From Mycobacterium sp. ST-F2 (lineage in GTDB: Bacteria; Actinomycetota; Actinomycetes; Mycobacteriales; Mycobacteriaceae): 64,000 nucleotides of DNA. The stretch spans positions 18,111-82,110 of the forward strand of contig NZ_JMHT01000021.1 of NCBI RefSeq assembly GCF_001905655.1. Direction: 5' to 3'. Each line of letters opens with the position of its first letter. Positions within the stretch are counted from its first letter, which is position 1. Shown here one piece after another: positions 30,613 through 42,176 of this stretch. A program made the translations under genes and the position numbers. The notes below the pieces were generated by a model. The model was not told where the DNA came from. It saw only the letters and a program-made list of their open reading frames with translations, and did not search any database.

Positions 30613-31200
30613 TCAGCGGCTCGATTGTGGCGACGGGCCCGCAGCATCGTGGATGACGGCATCGGCGATCAGGCCGGCGTCGGTCGAGCCGCAGCCGGCA
30701 GACACCACCAGGGCCAGCAGCGAGCCGCGATCGGTGCCGGGAAGCAGCAGGAGCACCTGGGGTTGGTCGCGGGCGGTCAGGGTTGCCGCGCCCAGAACCG
30801 GCGTGGTGGGGGAGTAACCGAGCCTCTGCAGGCAGGACCGCAACCGGTCCGCTCCGGCGAGCGCCCCCAACTCGGGTGCCTTGTTCCGTAGCCCGAGAAT
30901 CTGCCGGTCGGACCACGGCATGCCCGCCTGGCGCTGCACGGTCAGCGACGACGCTGTCGGGCCGGCGGAGATTCGTGTGGGTTCGCCGGGTGAGATCAGC
31001 AGAAGCGCCGTCGCGAGCCCGATCGCGACAATGCCCGCCACCGCACCACCGACGACGGCCGGGCGCAGTGGGCGCGCGCCATGACCGGCAGTGTGGCCGG
31101 GGATGACGTGGTGCCGCGGGGTGTCGACGAGCTTGTCCGCGTCGGTGCCGTCACTGGCGCCGTCGGCGATGGAGTCGGTCACCCGTCGTGCCCAGGTCAC
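30613..31200 (-). CDS. Truncated anti-sigma-M factor (RsmA-like C-terminal part)
   Basis: The 195-residue protein aligns by eye with the C-terminal two thirds of Rv3912/RsmA: a membrane span (AVVGGAVAGIVAIGLATALLL) and an extracytoplasmic domain with the SCLQRLGY, TPVLGAATL and GCGSTDAGLIADAV segments, including two Cys residues. The N-terminal cytoplasmic sigma-binding domain (about 60-90 residues in Rv3912) is missing: upstream in frame, a TAA stop comes after nine codons, and there is no ribosome site before the GTG. It may be non-functional, or may have another start. It sits beside trxB as expected. Confidence 0.65.
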   Translation of the reverse strand: MTWARRVTDSIADGASDGTDADKLVDTPRHHVIPGHTAGHGARPLRPAVVGGAVAGIVAIGLATALLLISPGEPTRISAGPTASSLTVQRQAGMPWSDRQILGLRNKAPELGALAGADRLRSCLQRLGYSPTTPVLGAATLTARDQPQVLLLLPGTDRGSLLALVVSAGCGSTDAGLIADAVIHDAAGPSPQSSR

Positions 31201-31245
31201 GAAAGGAAATCTAGCGGTTCGGGCCGATTACCCGAAACCCCAATG

Positions 31246-31527
31246 TTATTCGCGCGTACCCACATCATTGGCGGCGCTGAGCCGCTGGGCGGGAAAACCG
31301 GCCGATTCGCATGTCCGCGTGACGATCTCGGCGGAGTCGGCGACGAAGATCCCGAACACCACCTCGTCTGTCGGCACGGCGATCAACGTCGACATGCGGA
31401 CCCGCGCGCCATCGGTGGACAGTGACGCAGCGGTGGCGCTCAAGGCGTCGGCAGCCTGCGCCAGTGCCCCGTCGATGAAACTCGGGCTGTACCACTCGAC
31501 GAGATAGCAGGGTTCCATCGGGTCCAT
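31246..31527 (-). CDS. Hypothetical protein, DUF4242-like small protein
   Basis: A 93-residue protein starting MEPCYLVEWYSPSF (the ATG at 31518 or 31527) with a ferredoxin-like pattern: two short strands and a helix (ALAQAADALSATAASL), then VRMSTLIAVPTDEVVFGIFVADSAEIVTRTCESAGFPAQRL. The arrangement resembles small DUF4242/nickel-binding-like proteins, a tentative suggestion. It lies between the truncated anti-sigma gene and the gene fragments upstream. Confidence 0.6.
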   Translation of the reverse strand: MDPMEPCYLVEWYSPSFIDGALAQAADALSATAASLSTDGARVRMSTLIAVPTDEVVFGIFVADSAEIVTRTCESAGFPAQRLSAANDVGTRE

Positions 31528-31691
31528 CGTGAAACCTATTGTCGTAGGGCTAGTGCTGCCCTGGTTGGGGCGTCGTTGGCGCGAAAATGCTTTCCGGTGT
31601 GCTGATTTCGACGGTCAGTGCTCGGTGGGGTCATCGAGACGTTGGATGTCGACACCGTCGACCAGGTCAGCGCCTCTGGTGACCGACCGGG

Positions 31692-32384
31692 CTACCACGT
31701 GACCGAAGTTTCGACGTGGCCGAGTTCGGCGGTCTGTCTGCCGGTGGCGTCCCTGCAGGAGAGCACGGCGTTGTAAGTAGTGAATGTTATTGCGCCGTTG
31801 AAGGTTTCGGTGTGGCTGCCGTTTGCCGGCACGTTGAACTGTCGGGTTGTCTTCTTCGGGACGGCGGGGTTGATCGAGTTTGTCGTGGCGGTGTAGTTGC
31901 ACGTTGCCTCGAGCTTGGACGTGTTGGTGACGTTGAACGTGAGTGTGGTCAGGCCGGGATCACCGAAGGACGCCTGAATCGCATTGGTCACGATGGGGAT
32001 TGGTGCGCACTGCTGGCCGGCCGGGACTGTAGGCGTGGGCGAACCCTCCGGGCATTGGATGGGCGGCTTCTCGACAGGCTTGTTGGCGGGCACGCCGTTG
32101 GTGGTGTCGGCGGCCTTCGGATCCGGTCCGGGGTTCTCCAGCGGTTTGCCGAACACGATGGTCACGACGTCGACGCTTCGGTCTTCGTGACGAATGAAGC
32201 CCACGCCGAATTCGGTCCAGTCGCATCGGCTGATGAAGGCTCCCGCGCCACGCTTGTAGGCGCTGTTGATCGCGGCGGCTTCGGGATCACCCGAGCCCAG
32301 GTACGGGATCCGGTGCCCGCTATAGGTCATATCCGTGTAGGCAGCGCTGATGTCCTCGGTTCGCGGATACTGCACGCCACCCAA
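31692..32384 (-). pseudogene. N-terminally truncated CAP-like exported protein fragment
   Basis: The readable frame opens at a TTG (32384) immediately after an in-frame TGA, without any signal peptide. Its first part (ISAAYTDMTYSGHRIPYLGSG, INSAYKRGAGAFISRCDWTEFGVGFIRHED) resembles the end of a CAP/SCP-type exported domain; then comes a Pro-rich linker and an immunoglobulin-like beta domain (LTTLTFNVTNTSKLEATCNYTAT). The missing 5' end suggests truncation by rearrangement. It could instead be an intact cytosolic protein, but the Cys-containing exported style argues against it. Confidence 0.5.
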
Positions 32385-32390
32385 TGGTCA

Positions 32391-32691
32391 GATTTGCAAC
32401 GCTGCGCCGTCGGTTCATTTCGATGCCGCGAAGGGCCAGCGAGTATTGATCAAATACACCCCCGATGCCCACTCTTGCTCGGACGCCATCTTCGCCTTCC
32501 ATCTAGACGGCCAAGGGGCCGGCGCTCCGACGGTGGGCCACCCCGGTCAGACCATCAGTGGAGTCCCGATGACGATCGGCGCGACGGGCGGTCACGATGC
32601 GAGTCTCACCGCGGTCGGGAAACCGGGCGGGTGCAACACCGGCACGCTCGAGTCATGGGGTGGCACCCTGGTTGTCGATGGCGTTGCGTAG
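32391..32691 (+). pseudogene. 5'-truncated fragment of an unknown exported protein
   Basis: An open frame reads QICNAAPSVHFDAAKGQ..., with well-behaved coding composition, two Cys-containing segments and an end at LVVDGVA. It lacks any credible start or signal peptide; in-frame ATG at 32350 overlaps the opposite fragment. It meets the oppositely oriented CAP-like fragment head to head near 32385. I do not recognise the family. Confidence 0.4.
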
Positions 32692-32740
32692 CCGGCCATT
32701 CCGTGCGCTGCGGCTGCGTGGTGGCCGCGGTGGCGCGCTC

Positions 32741-33301
32741 TCAGTCCGGCTGCTGTGCCAGGTGGGCCAGCGACCGTGCGAGTTTCGCCCGGGCCCGTGA
32801 GCAGCGGCTCTTCACAGTGCCCTCCGCGATACCCAGCATCGCCGCGGTCTCGGCGACCGAGTAGCCCTGCATGTCGACGGCGACCACTGCGGCCCGCTGC
32901 TCGACCGGTAGTCGCAGCAGCGCCCGTTCAATCGCCACGACCATCTCCACGTGATGGGCCGGGCCGGGCACCGAGCAGGCATCGTCGCGGAGTTCGTCGG
33001 TGCTGTAAATGCTGTTGTGCCGCAACCGATCCACGCAGGAATTCACGACGATGCGGCTGAGCCAACTGCGGACCGAACTGTCGTGCCGAAACCGGGGCGC
33101 ATGGCAGTGTGCCTTGAGCAGCGCGTCTTGCAGGGCGTCGTCGGCATCCCGCGGGTCGTTGCTTCGCACGCGCGCGAGCCGGTAGAGCAGGCGCCGGTGT
33201 CGGCGTACCAGTTCCTCGAATGCGTAACGGTCCCCGGCGATGTGCGCTGCCAGTAATTCAGCGTCGGACGTGTCCGACAGTTTCCCCCCGAAACTCCCCA
33301 C
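32741..33301 (-). CDS. sigM: RNA polymerase ECF sigma factor SigM
   Basis: The 186-residue ECF sigma factor has region 2 (AFEELVRRHRRLLYRLARV, DADDALQDALLKAH) and region 4 (RLPVEQRAAVVAVDMQGYSVAETAAMLGIAEGTVKSRCSRAR). Sequence and place next to murJ, anti-sigma and trxB match SigM of mycobacteria, which controls secreted ESX-4/envelope genes. GTG start at 33301. Its expected partner RsmA lacks its sigma-binding domain here (see findings). Confidence 0.93.
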   Translation of the reverse strand: MGSFGGKLSDTSDAELLAAHIAGDRYAFEELVRRHRRLLYRLARVRSNDPRDADDALQDALLKAHCHAPRFRHDSSVRSWLSRIVVNSCVDRLRHNSIYSTDELRDDACSVPGPAHHVEMVVAIERALLRLPVEQRAAVVAVDMQGYSVAETAAMLGIAEGTVKSRCSRARAKLARSLAHLAQQPD

Positions 33302-33397
33302 GTCCGAACCATAAATCCGGTTCTGGAAGGGGCCTGACGCGAATTGGCGGACACGGCTGTGACCTGCACAAACCCGGTTTCCGGGCCTGTGGATAAC

Positions 33398-36300
33398 CTA
33401 CGCGGCGGCCTTCACCACGACGTTCGAGATGTCAGTTTTGCTCTTGCCGTCGACCGAGCCCAGCGTCGAGATCCAGATGAGCAGGTGCGACGTCGGTTGC
33501 GCGTTGCTGATCGTGATGGTGTTGGTGCCCGGCTTCATGGTCGCCGGCTGTGTCAGCACCGTGGTGGCGTCCAGTGAGGCCGGTGTCGCCGTCTGGGCGG
33601 ACCGGATCTGGATCGCCGTACCCGTGCTGGTCAGGTTCAGGCTGACCGACGCGACGGTAGTCGCCTGGGGCAGGTTCAGCATGAGGCCGACGCCGTTCTT
33701 GAAGCTGGGGAACGGGGCCGGATCGGTGTAGACGTCGGTGGACCAGGCGTCGCCGGCGGCGCCGGTGATGGCCTTGCCCGCGGTCTCCGGCGAGTCGGCG
33801 CCGCCGCCGGGCGAGAACACCGTAACACCAACGGGTTTCACCACATTGCCGGGCGTCGGGGCGCCGCTGGAGGTCGGATGCTGACTGTTGAGGCCGAGTT
33901 GCTGCTTGTCCAGGCCGCCGCCGACGTCGCCGAAGATGCCCTTGAGCACCGACGCCAGCACCAGCAGGGCCACCACCAGAATCGCGCCGCCGACGCCCAC
34001 CCCGATCATCAGGGCCCGGCGCCGCTTGGCGGCGGCTTCGATGGCTTCGGCATCGGCTTCGTCGAGGACCGCCGAGCCGTCGATGGGCTCCAGCAGTTCG
34101 GTGGTCTCGGCGACGGTGGTCGCTTGCTGAAGCAGGTTCAACAGCGTTGGGGCCGAACGGATTCCGCCACCGTCCTGGACGGCGCGCGCCGCCGCGGCGG
34201 AGATCTGGAACGGGATGGTGCCGTCGATCGAGCGCGGTTCGACGGGCTGGCCGGCGCTGTTCTGCGTCGCGGGCAGCATGCCGCTGAGGGCACCGGCCTC
34301 GGGCAGCGGCCACCGGTTGATCAGCAGCGCGTACAAGGTGGCGCCGATGCCGCGGATGTCGTCCTCGGGCGTGGCCGACGGCAGCGTGCCGGGGAAGGCG
34401 AGTACTACGTCGCCCTCGATGCTGACCCGGATCCGGCCCGGATGGTCGACAGACAGTGCGACGCCGGCCCGGTGCGCGGACTCGGCCGTCGACGCCAGGG
34501 ACTGGATGGCGCGGGCCCCGCCCATCGGGGACGGATTGGTGGCCGCGACTTCGGCGAGCGAGCCGCCGCGGATCCATTCGCTGACCACCAGGCCACCATG
34601 GCCCAGCCGGGTGACGTCCAGGATCCGGGCCAGCCCGGGTCCTTCGATATGGCTCAGTTTGCTTGTCCGGGTGAGGATTTCCTGGACCATCGACTCGGGC
34701 AGCTCGGCATCGGCGTCGACGAACGTCAGCGCCACCTGGCGATCGAGCGCGATGTCGAGTGCGTGCCAGAACTGCAGATCGGGTGGTCCGCCGTGGAAGA
34801 CGAGCAGCCGGTACCGGCCGTCGGCGACGACCGCGCCGGCCCGCAAAGCGACATCGTCGCCGCCTGAGGTATCCGGCGTGGGGGCGGATCCCTGGTCCGC
34901 GGGTGCGTCGGTCACCGCAAATCCTTTCCGAAGCCCGCCCGTGGTACCACCTTTCGGGTTTGCCCCTGGGGTGGCGGCCGCATCCTGCCGCCGTGGTACC
35001 GGAGGTGAATTGCCGTGTCCAGGGTACGGGAACCCGGCTCTCGCGGAGTCCGGTACAGCAGAGCTGACCTGGACTGCCGGGGTCGGCGCGGGGGTACCGC
35101 GGCCCAGTCGGCGCTGTACGAATGCGATGCCTGCCTGGGCCTCCGGCACCTTGGCGGCGACCAGCACCGCCACGATCACCGGCAGCATGATCAGGCCGAG
35201 CAAAACCAGCCGCAGCAACGATCCGCCCGCGCCGCCGTGCTCGGTCAGCCGGGCGAAGCCCAGCAGCTTGTCGGCCAGGTAGGCGAGCAGGCCGGCGCCG
35301 AGCGAGGCGCAGATGGTCACCAGGATGGTCCGGATCACCGGCAGCTCGATCATCCGGCCGCCCGGCGGCCGCAGCGCCGACCGCAGCAGCACGTAGCCGA
35401 CGGTCGCGCCGGCCAGGAAGCCCAGCCCGTTGGCCAGGCCCAGGTAGCCGGCCACGAGTTCGCGATCGTCGGTCAGGTGGGGGACGATCAGCGAGCCGAC
35501 GATCTTCACCACGGTGATCACGACGATCAGGACGATCGGGATCCACGGCTGTTCGCGCGCGTAGAACACCCGAAGTTCCAGCAGCACCATGGAATACGGG
35601 ATCAGGGTGAACGCCGACAGGGTGATGGCCATGCCGAGGTAGCCGGCGTCGGTGGCCCCGAAGTTGCCGTACGCGAACAGGGCGCTGCCGATCGCGGGGC
35701 CGCCGACGGTCATGAAGGCGACGATCGGGATGAGCGTCACCATGGTCAGCCGGGTGGCCAGCGAGAAGTCGGCGAGCACCGCGGGGGTGTCGTTCGCGGC
35801 GGCGTTGCGGGACAGCCGCGGCATCACGACGGTCAGCACCGTCACGCCGATGATGCCGAACGGCAACTGCAGCAGCAGCCAGGCGTAGTTGTAGATCGCG
35901 GGGCCGGATGCGGCTGCGTGGCTGGCGATCTCGTTGCCGACGATCAGTCCGATCTGGCTGATCAGGACGTACAGCATCATGGCCACGGCCATGGTCCCGA
36001 ACTTCTTGAGCCGCTCGTCGATGCCCCACAGTGGCCGGAGGTCGACGTGGTGCCGGTGCAGGGCGTACAGCAGCACCCCGGCCTGGGCCACGACGCCGAG
36101 GGTCGTGCCGATGCCGAGCACCAGCAGTTTGGCGTTGCCCATCTCGACGGGATCGATCGAGAGTTCGCCCGGGACAAGCACATACACACCGAGCGTGATG
36201 ATCGCGACCACGTTGTTGATCACCGGCGCCCAGGCCGGCGGCCCGAAGACGTTGCGGTTGTTCAGGATTGCCATGTAGACCGAGGTCAACCCGTAGAAGA

Positions 36301-36775
36301 TGATCTGTGGCAGAAGCAGATACGCGAAGGCCCTGGTGAGCGGCTGGTTCACCTGCGGGTCGCTGCCGAGCATCAGGCGCACCAGCAGCGGTGCCGCCGC
36401 GACCGACAACACCGTCGTCACCAGCAGCAGTGCGGTGGCCAAGGTGACCAGGCGCCGCACGAACGCGGTGCCACCGTCGGCGTCGTCGCGCTCGGCGCGC
36501 GCCAGCACCGGCACGAAGATCGCGGTGAACGTCGCCTCCAGCACCAGCGCGGCCACCATGTTCGGCAGCTGGTTGGCGACCGTGAACGAACTCGACAGCG
36601 CCGCACCGAGAATCGCGGCGAGCAGCACGATGCGTAGGAAGCCGGTGATGCGGCTGACGAGGGTGGCGACGGCCATGCCCCAGGACCGGGAGACGACGGC
36701 GGCGTCGGACAGTTCGGCGCGCCGGGGAGACGTGGCGGCGGGGGCCTCGCCACGGGGGGTTCGCGGCGCGCTCAT
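33398..36775 (-). CDS. murJ: MurJ (MviN) lipid II flippase with pseudokinase and extracellular domain
   Basis: A 1125-residue mycobacterial MurJ. Residues ~25-560 contain about 14 hydrophobic spans of the MOP-type flippase fold that moves lipid II. After a linker, residues ~640-880 form an intracellular kinase-like domain lacking standard catalytic motifs (pseudokinase, bound by FhaA when phosphorylated in M. tuberculosis). One more span (VGVGGAILVVALLVLASVL) precedes an extracytoplasmic beta-rich domain to the end. ATG overlaps the DUF6049 gene's stop (ATGA), as in Rv3909-Rv3910. Confidence 0.94.
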   Translation of the reverse strand: MSAPRTPRGEAPAATSPRRAELSDAAVVSRSWGMAVATLVSRITGFLRIVLLAAILGAALSSSFTVANQLPNMVAALVLEATFTAIFVPVLARAERDDADGGTAFVRRLVTLATALLLVTTVLSVAAAPLLVRLMLGSDPQVNQPLTRAFAYLLLPQIIFYGLTSVYMAILNNRNVFGPPAWAPVINNVVAIITLGVYVLVPGELSIDPVEMGNAKLLVLGIGTTLGVVAQAGVLLYALHRHHVDLRPLWGIDERLKKFGTMAVAMMLYVLISQIGLIVGNEIASHAAASGPAIYNYAWLLLQLPFGIIGVTVLTVVMPRLSRNAAANDTPAVLADFSLATRLTMVTLIPIVAFMTVGGPAIGSALFAYGNFGATDAGYLGMAITLSAFTLIPYSMVLLELRVFYAREQPWIPIVLIVVITVVKIVGSLIVPHLTDDRELVAGYLGLANGLGFLAGATVGYVLLRSALRPPGGRMIELPVIRTILVTICASLGAGLLAYLADKLLGFARLTEHGGAGGSLLRLVLLGLIMLPVIVAVLVAAKVPEAQAGIAFVQRRLGRGTPAPTPAVQVSSAVPDSARAGFPYPGHGNSPPVPRRQDAAATPGANPKGGTTGGLRKGFAVTDAPADQGSAPTPDTSGGDDVALRAGAVVADGRYRLLVFHGGPPDLQFWHALDIALDRQVALTFVDADAELPESMVQEILTRTSKLSHIEGPGLARILDVTRLGHGGLVVSEWIRGGSLAEVAATNPSPMGGARAIQSLASTAESAHRAGVALSVDHPGRIRVSIEGDVVLAFPGTLPSATPEDDIRGIGATLYALLINRWPLPEAGALSGMLPATQNSAGQPVEPRSIDGTIPFQISAAAARAVQDGGGIRSAPTLLNLLQQATTVAETTELLEPIDGSAVLDEADAEAIEAAAKRRRALMIGVGVGGAILVVALLVLASVLKGIFGDVGGGLDKQQLGLNSQHPTSSGAPTPGNVVKPVGVTVFSPGGGADSPETAGKAITGAAGDAWSTDVYTDPAPFPSFKNGVGLMLNLPQATTVASVSLNLTSTGTAIQIRSAQTATPASLDATTVLTQPATMKPGTNTITISNAQPTSHLLIWISTLGSVDGKSKTDISNVVVKAAA

Positions 36776-39162
36776 GTGTCCTCCGGCGCGTGGGCGATGG
36801 CGGTATCCAGGGGATCGGGCCGCAGCGGCCGCGAGTGGTGCGGGCGGTCGAGGTCGGCGCGGTCGGGTTGCCCGCGGAACCGGTGCCACAGCCGTCGGCC
36901 GGCCAGCAGGAACAACACCGCGCCGGCGGACAGGGTGATGAAGAACAACACCTTGCCGTAGGCGTTGGAATGCACCGAGAGCCGGACGGGCTCGCCGAGG
37001 GTGAGTCCGTTGGCGGTGCGCAGGGCGACGTCGACCGCGACGCGCTGGGTGAAGTGGACTTCGATGGGTACCCGCAGCGGCAGGTAGCCCGGCGGCAGTT
37101 CGATCTCGCCCATGTCGGTGACGGTCATGCCGGGCGGCGCGTCGATGACCAGCCGCACCCGGATGGGCACCGGCAGGTCGTTGCGCAGGGCCAGGGGGAG
37201 GGGACTGCGTTCGGTGGCCAGCGTGTACGAGCCGCCGGGGTTCACCACGGTGACGGCGTGGAACAGGTCGTCCATGGTGTGCTGCGTGGTGGTGACGCGC
37301 TGCTGGGCCAGGGCCTCGCGGACGGTCGGGGGCACCGACTGCGTCAGCGCGCGCAGCATGTCCTCCCGCAGCGGCGCCGTGTACTGGTCACCCGTCAGCC
37401 CCGTCTGGGTGTTGACGGTCAGCGCGGCCGTCAGACCCCAGATCCGCTCCATGGTGGTCGAGATCTGGCTGGTGACGCCGTCGCCGTAGCGGGCCTTGGG
37501 GTTTCCCGCCGCATTGTCGGGCGGCGTGGCCGTCGGCGTTGGTGGCAGCGCCTGCGCCTCGGCGATCACCGCGGGCATCGGGCGGGCCACCGCCAGCCCC
37601 GAGTGGATGGCCGTGGCCACCGACGTCAGGATCGCCTGCGCGTCGTCGGGCGTCACATCCCACGCCAGCGGTGGCATCAGGATCTGATTGCGGGGCTGCG
37701 CGTCGGGCTGCAGGCCCCGCCACAGCACGGAGGCGATGGCATCCTGGCGGCGTGCGACCGGGGAGTCGTGGATGAGCGGCACGTGCAGCGAGCTATCGAG
37801 GTACCCCGGTGAGATCGGGGTCCGTCCGGCGCCGGCCAGGGCCGCGGCGACACACGGATCGAACGGCGCGACGGTGACCTTGTCGCCGTATCGGCGGGGC
37901 GCGGTATCGGCTGGTTCGCCGGACTCGTCGGCGGTGACGGGGGCCGCGGCGATCGCCATGGTCGGCTCGGGCTGGGCGGCCAGCAGCCGGACTGCCGGGC
38001 CCGTGAGCGGGCCGTCCCCGACGACCGTGGCACCCCGCAGTGACGTGATGCCGAGCAACTGATTGACGATGGGCCCGGCGTCGGTGATGGCGGTGGTGCT
38101 CAGCACCGCATCGCCGACGCGCTGCAGCGCGCGCAGGTCGGCCTGGGCATACACCGTCGGGGTGACGCACACCCGCTGCGCGAGTTGCCGCAGCCGCTGC
38201 AGCCACTCGGTCGCGGCCTGCTGGCCGGTACCGGGGTGGGTGGGGGAGTTCAGGCCGGCCGCCGGGTCGTCGGAGACGACGTAGCCGCCGCTCATGGCGT
38301 TGACGGTGATCAGCAGGTCGGGATCGATGGCCAGGCACATCGCGCCGCGCATCAGGCCGCCGGGATCCACCTGGTCGTTGGTGGCGAAGTCGGCCGCGGC
38401 CAGCAGGGTGTCCAGGCGGCCGCCGTTGGCCAGCGAGGTAGCGAGGTCGTCGTCGGAAAGGCGGGCCGGTTCGGTGCGGCCGGGGACGCCGGGGGCCAGG
38501 TGCGGACGGTCGGCCAGCGGCCACAGCAGCGTCAGCGCGACAGGATGTGCGGTGTCGGGCGGGACGACGGCGTCGATGGGCTGCTGCGAGCTCGTACCGC
38601 CCGCGGCAGGCGGGGTGGCGGGCACGCCCAGAACCGGCAGCAGGAAGCGCGCGTCGTCGAGGCGGGCCGCCGACCCGTAGTCGGGTGTCCCGTTGACGTT
38701 GACCAGAAGCGGATAGACGCCGGGCTGGTCGATACCCAGCGCGGGGTGTTCGGCCGAGCGCACCGGGTACGCGAGCCGGAACGGCACGCTCTGCCCGCGG
38801 GCCAGGTCCTGCGAGACGGTGGTGAAGTCGCCGACCGCCGAATAGTCCGTCGGCTCCCCGGCGAGCGTCGTGCGCAGCCCCGGCGACGACGTCACCGCCG
38901 GCGCGTGCTCGAGGCGCACCATGACGTCGTGCACCGGACGGTCCCCGACATTGGTGACGGTGCCGCTGACGGTCACCACGGGCTCGCTGGTGGTGGTGAC
39001 GACATCGGGGGTGACGTGGTCGATGCGCAACTGCAGGAACGTCGTCCCGCCCGGTTCCCCGGCCGACGACTGCGGCGTGATGGGGGCGGTGAGCAACAAC
39101 AGCAGGGCGGTGACTGCCAGGACGCGCAGGAGAGCTGTCGAGGCCGCCAACCTGACCATCAC
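36772..39162 (-). CDS. DUF6049-type conserved exported/membrane protein (Rv3909-like)
   Basis: A 796-residue protein with an N-terminal signal sequence ([22 protein letters not shown]), a long periplasmic region rich in beta segments, and one C-terminal span ([22 protein letters not shown]) followed by an acidic/basic cytoplasmic tail. Essential in mycobacteria, conserved next to murJ, likely envelope-related but no enzyme motif is visible. Overlaps both neighbours (ATGA with murJ and with the NUDIX gene). Confidence 0.85.
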   Translation of the reverse strand: MMVRLAASTALLRVLAVTALLLLLTAPITPQSSAGEPGGTTFLQLRIDHVTPDVVTTTSEPVVTVSGTVTNVGDRPVHDVMVRLEHAPAVTSSPGLRTTLAGEPTDYSAVGDFTTVSQDLARGQSVPFRLAYPVRSAEHPALGIDQPGVYPLLVNVNGTPDYGSAARLDDARFLLPVLGVPATPPAAGGTSSQQPIDAVVPPDTAHPVALTLLWPLADRPHLAPGVPGRTEPARLSDDDLATSLANGGRLDTLLAAADFATNDQVDPGGLMRGAMCLAIDPDLLITVNAMSGGYVVSDDPAAGLNSPTHPGTGQQAATEWLQRLRQLAQRVCVTPTVYAQADLRALQRVGDAVLSTTAITDAGPIVNQLLGITSLRGATVVGDGPLTGPAVRLLAAQPEPTMAIAAAPVTADESGEPADTAPRRYGDKVTVAPFDPCVAAALAGAGRTPISPGYLDSSLHVPLIHDSPVARRQDAIASVLWRGLQPDAQPRNQILMPPLAWDVTPDDAQAILTSVATAIHSGLAVARPMPAVIAEAQALPPTPTATPPDNAAGNPKARYGDGVTSQISTTMERIWGLTAALTVNTQTGLTGDQYTAPLREDMLRALTQSVPPTVREALAQQRVTTTQHTMDDLFHAVTVVNPGGSYTLATERSPLPLALRNDLPVPIRVRLVIDAPPGMTVTDMGEIELPPGYLPLRVPIEVHFTQRVAVDVALRTANGLTLGEPVRLSVHSNAYGKVLFFITLSAGAVLFLLAGRRLWHRFRGQPDRADLDRPHHSRPLRPDPLDTAIAHAPEDT

Positions 39163-39947
39163 GACCCGGGTCCGCAGCCGTTCGCGCGGCGGCCGGGTTG
39201 GGTATGGGCGGAGTCGTCGGTGCGGTGGTTCCGCGTGCGGGAATGGGTCTGTGGGCGGCGGCGCGGCGCGGTGCGCGGCAGCGGCGGCAGGGCGCCCGGA
39301 CCATCGGTGTGCAGTTTGTCGATCAGTTCCCCGGCGACCTCGGCGAGTTTGCGCTCGTCGGCGTAGGCCAGGCGGGACGGCAGTTCCCGCAGCGGCACCC
39401 AGGCCACCTCGGTGACCTCGACGTCGTCGTCGGAGAGCTCGCCGCCCAGGAATCGCATCAGGTAATGGTGCACTGTCTTGTGGACGCGGCGGCCCTCGGT
39501 CACGAACCAGTAGTCGATACTGCCGAGCGCGGCGAGCACGCCGCCCTGCAGTCCGGTCTCCTCGGCGACCTCGCGGATGGCGGTCTGTTCGGCTGTCTCA
39601 CCGAGTTCGATGTGCCCCTTGGGCAGCGACCACAACATCCGGCCGCGCCGGTCGATGCGGCCGATGAGGGCGGCCATCTGGGTGTCTTTGGGGCCGTCGA
39701 GGCCGTCGATCACCAGCCCGCCGGCAGACGTCTCGTGGACGGTGCGCAGCCGGTCGTTGTTGGACTTGCGGGCGGCAGGGGTGGACGCGGCCGCCGCGGC
39801 AGGGACCGGTTGTGCGGTGGTGTCACGGGTGGGCGCTGCCGAATCGGTGTCGGTGCGCTGGGCGTTGTCGCTGGGCGGACCTGCCGAGCGTCGACCGCGA
39901 CGTCGCCCGCGGCGCCGTCGTGGTTTGGCACGCTCGCCTTCCGACAC
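39159..39947 (-). CDS. NUDIX hydrolase (MutT4-like)
   Basis: Residues ~100-130 hold a complete Nudix box, G-x5-E-x7-REVxEETG ([22 protein letters not shown]), in a 262-residue protein with a Lys/Arg/Pro-rich disordered N-terminus and a basic C-terminal tail. Rv3908 (MutT4) occupies this position; family members clear nucleotide diphosphate derivatives or act on other substrates. GTG start. Divergent from pcnA. Confidence 0.93.
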   Translation of the reverse strand: MSEGERAKPRRRRGRRRGRRSAGPPSDNAQRTDTDSAAPTRDTTAQPVPAAAAASTPAARKSNNDRLRTVHETSAGGLVIDGLDGPKDTQMAALIGRIDRRGRMLWSLPKGHIELGETAEQTAIREVAEETGLQGGVLAALGSIDYWFVTEGRRVHKTVHHYLMRFLGGELSDDDVEVTEVAWVPLRELPSRLAYADERKLAEVAGELIDKLHTDGPGALPPLPRTAPRRRPQTHSRTRNHRTDDSAHTQPGRRANGCGPGS

Positions 39948-40071
39948 CCAAGCGATAGTAGCTGCTCAGGTTGGGCGGTCTGTCCCCCCTCGCCGGTCAG
40001 TGGCCCAGTTGTGACCGTGCCGCGATGGTGGGTGGTCCGGTCGCGGGGTGGGCGCATTAGGCTCATCGGAC

Positions 40072-41571
<1,500 letters not shown>

Positions 41572-41589
41572 CCATCCGTCCAATCAGGT

Positions 41590-42075
41590 ATGGACTACTG
41601 CCTGAGTGACGGGGACGGGTCGGCGTCGTGGTGGCCGGGGGAGCCGGCCGTGGACGCCGACGGTGACGGGACGCTCGACGGCGTGCGGCTCGATGTGGAC
41701 GGCGACGGCTTGTTCGACGACGCGCTCGCCGACTTCGACGGTGACGGCCGGGCGGACCACGCCGTCGTGGATCTGGACGGGGCTCAGCGCACCCTCACCG
41801 ACGACGGATCCGGCACGTGGGCCGTCGGCTCGGGGCTGCGGTGGTTCGGGTTGGACGGCACCGAACAGAGTGGGGGAGCGGTCGTCGACTTCGACGGTGA
41901 CGGCGCGGCCGACGACCGGCTGATCGACGCCGACGGCAACGGGCTCGCGGACCGGGTCCTGGCCGGGTCCGTGGCGTACGCCGACACCGATGGCGACGGC
42001 CGGTGGGACCTGCAGCTGACCGACACCGATGGTGACGGCGCGGCGGATTCGGCGGGTGGGGTGGCGCGCGGGTAG
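41590..42075 (+). CDS. Asp-rich DxDGDG repeat protein (Rv3906c-like)
   Basis: The 161-residue protein is almost wholly made of about eight acidic repeats of the form D-x-D-G-D-G-x-x-D (for instance DADGDGTLDG, DFDGDGRADH, DTDGDGRWDL), the pattern of calcium-binding EF-loop/FG-GAP-like or pullulanase-associated proteins. There is no signal peptide, so export is doubtful. Strongly acidic. Position directly after pcnA equals Rv3906c in M. tuberculosis. Confidence 0.8.
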   Translation: MDYCLSDGDGSASWWPGEPAVDADGDGTLDGVRLDVDGDGLFDDALADFDGDGRADHAVVDLDGAQRTLTDDGSGTWAVGSGLRWFGLDGTEQSGGAVVDFDGDGAADDRLIDADGNGLADRVLAGSVAYADTDGDGRWDLQLTDTDGDGAADSAGGVARG

Positions 42076-42100
42076 GCGGCCCACCGCAGCCGGCGGCGTG

Positions 42101-42161
42101 GCCGAGAAGGACCGTATGGCTGCGAATCGGCTCGCATCACGACCATTTGGTCCTTCTCGGC
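42101..42161. terminator. Long bidirectional hairpin at the synteny junction
   Basis: GCCGAGAAGGACC (42101-42113) is perfectly complementary to GGTCCTTCTCGGC (42149-42161); the loop contains a smaller TGCGA/TCGCA stem and ATGG/CCAT. It separates the convergent Rv3906c-like and TIGR03084-like genes and probably terminates both. Confidence 0.65.
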
Positions 42162-42176
42162 GAGTCAACGCACGGC

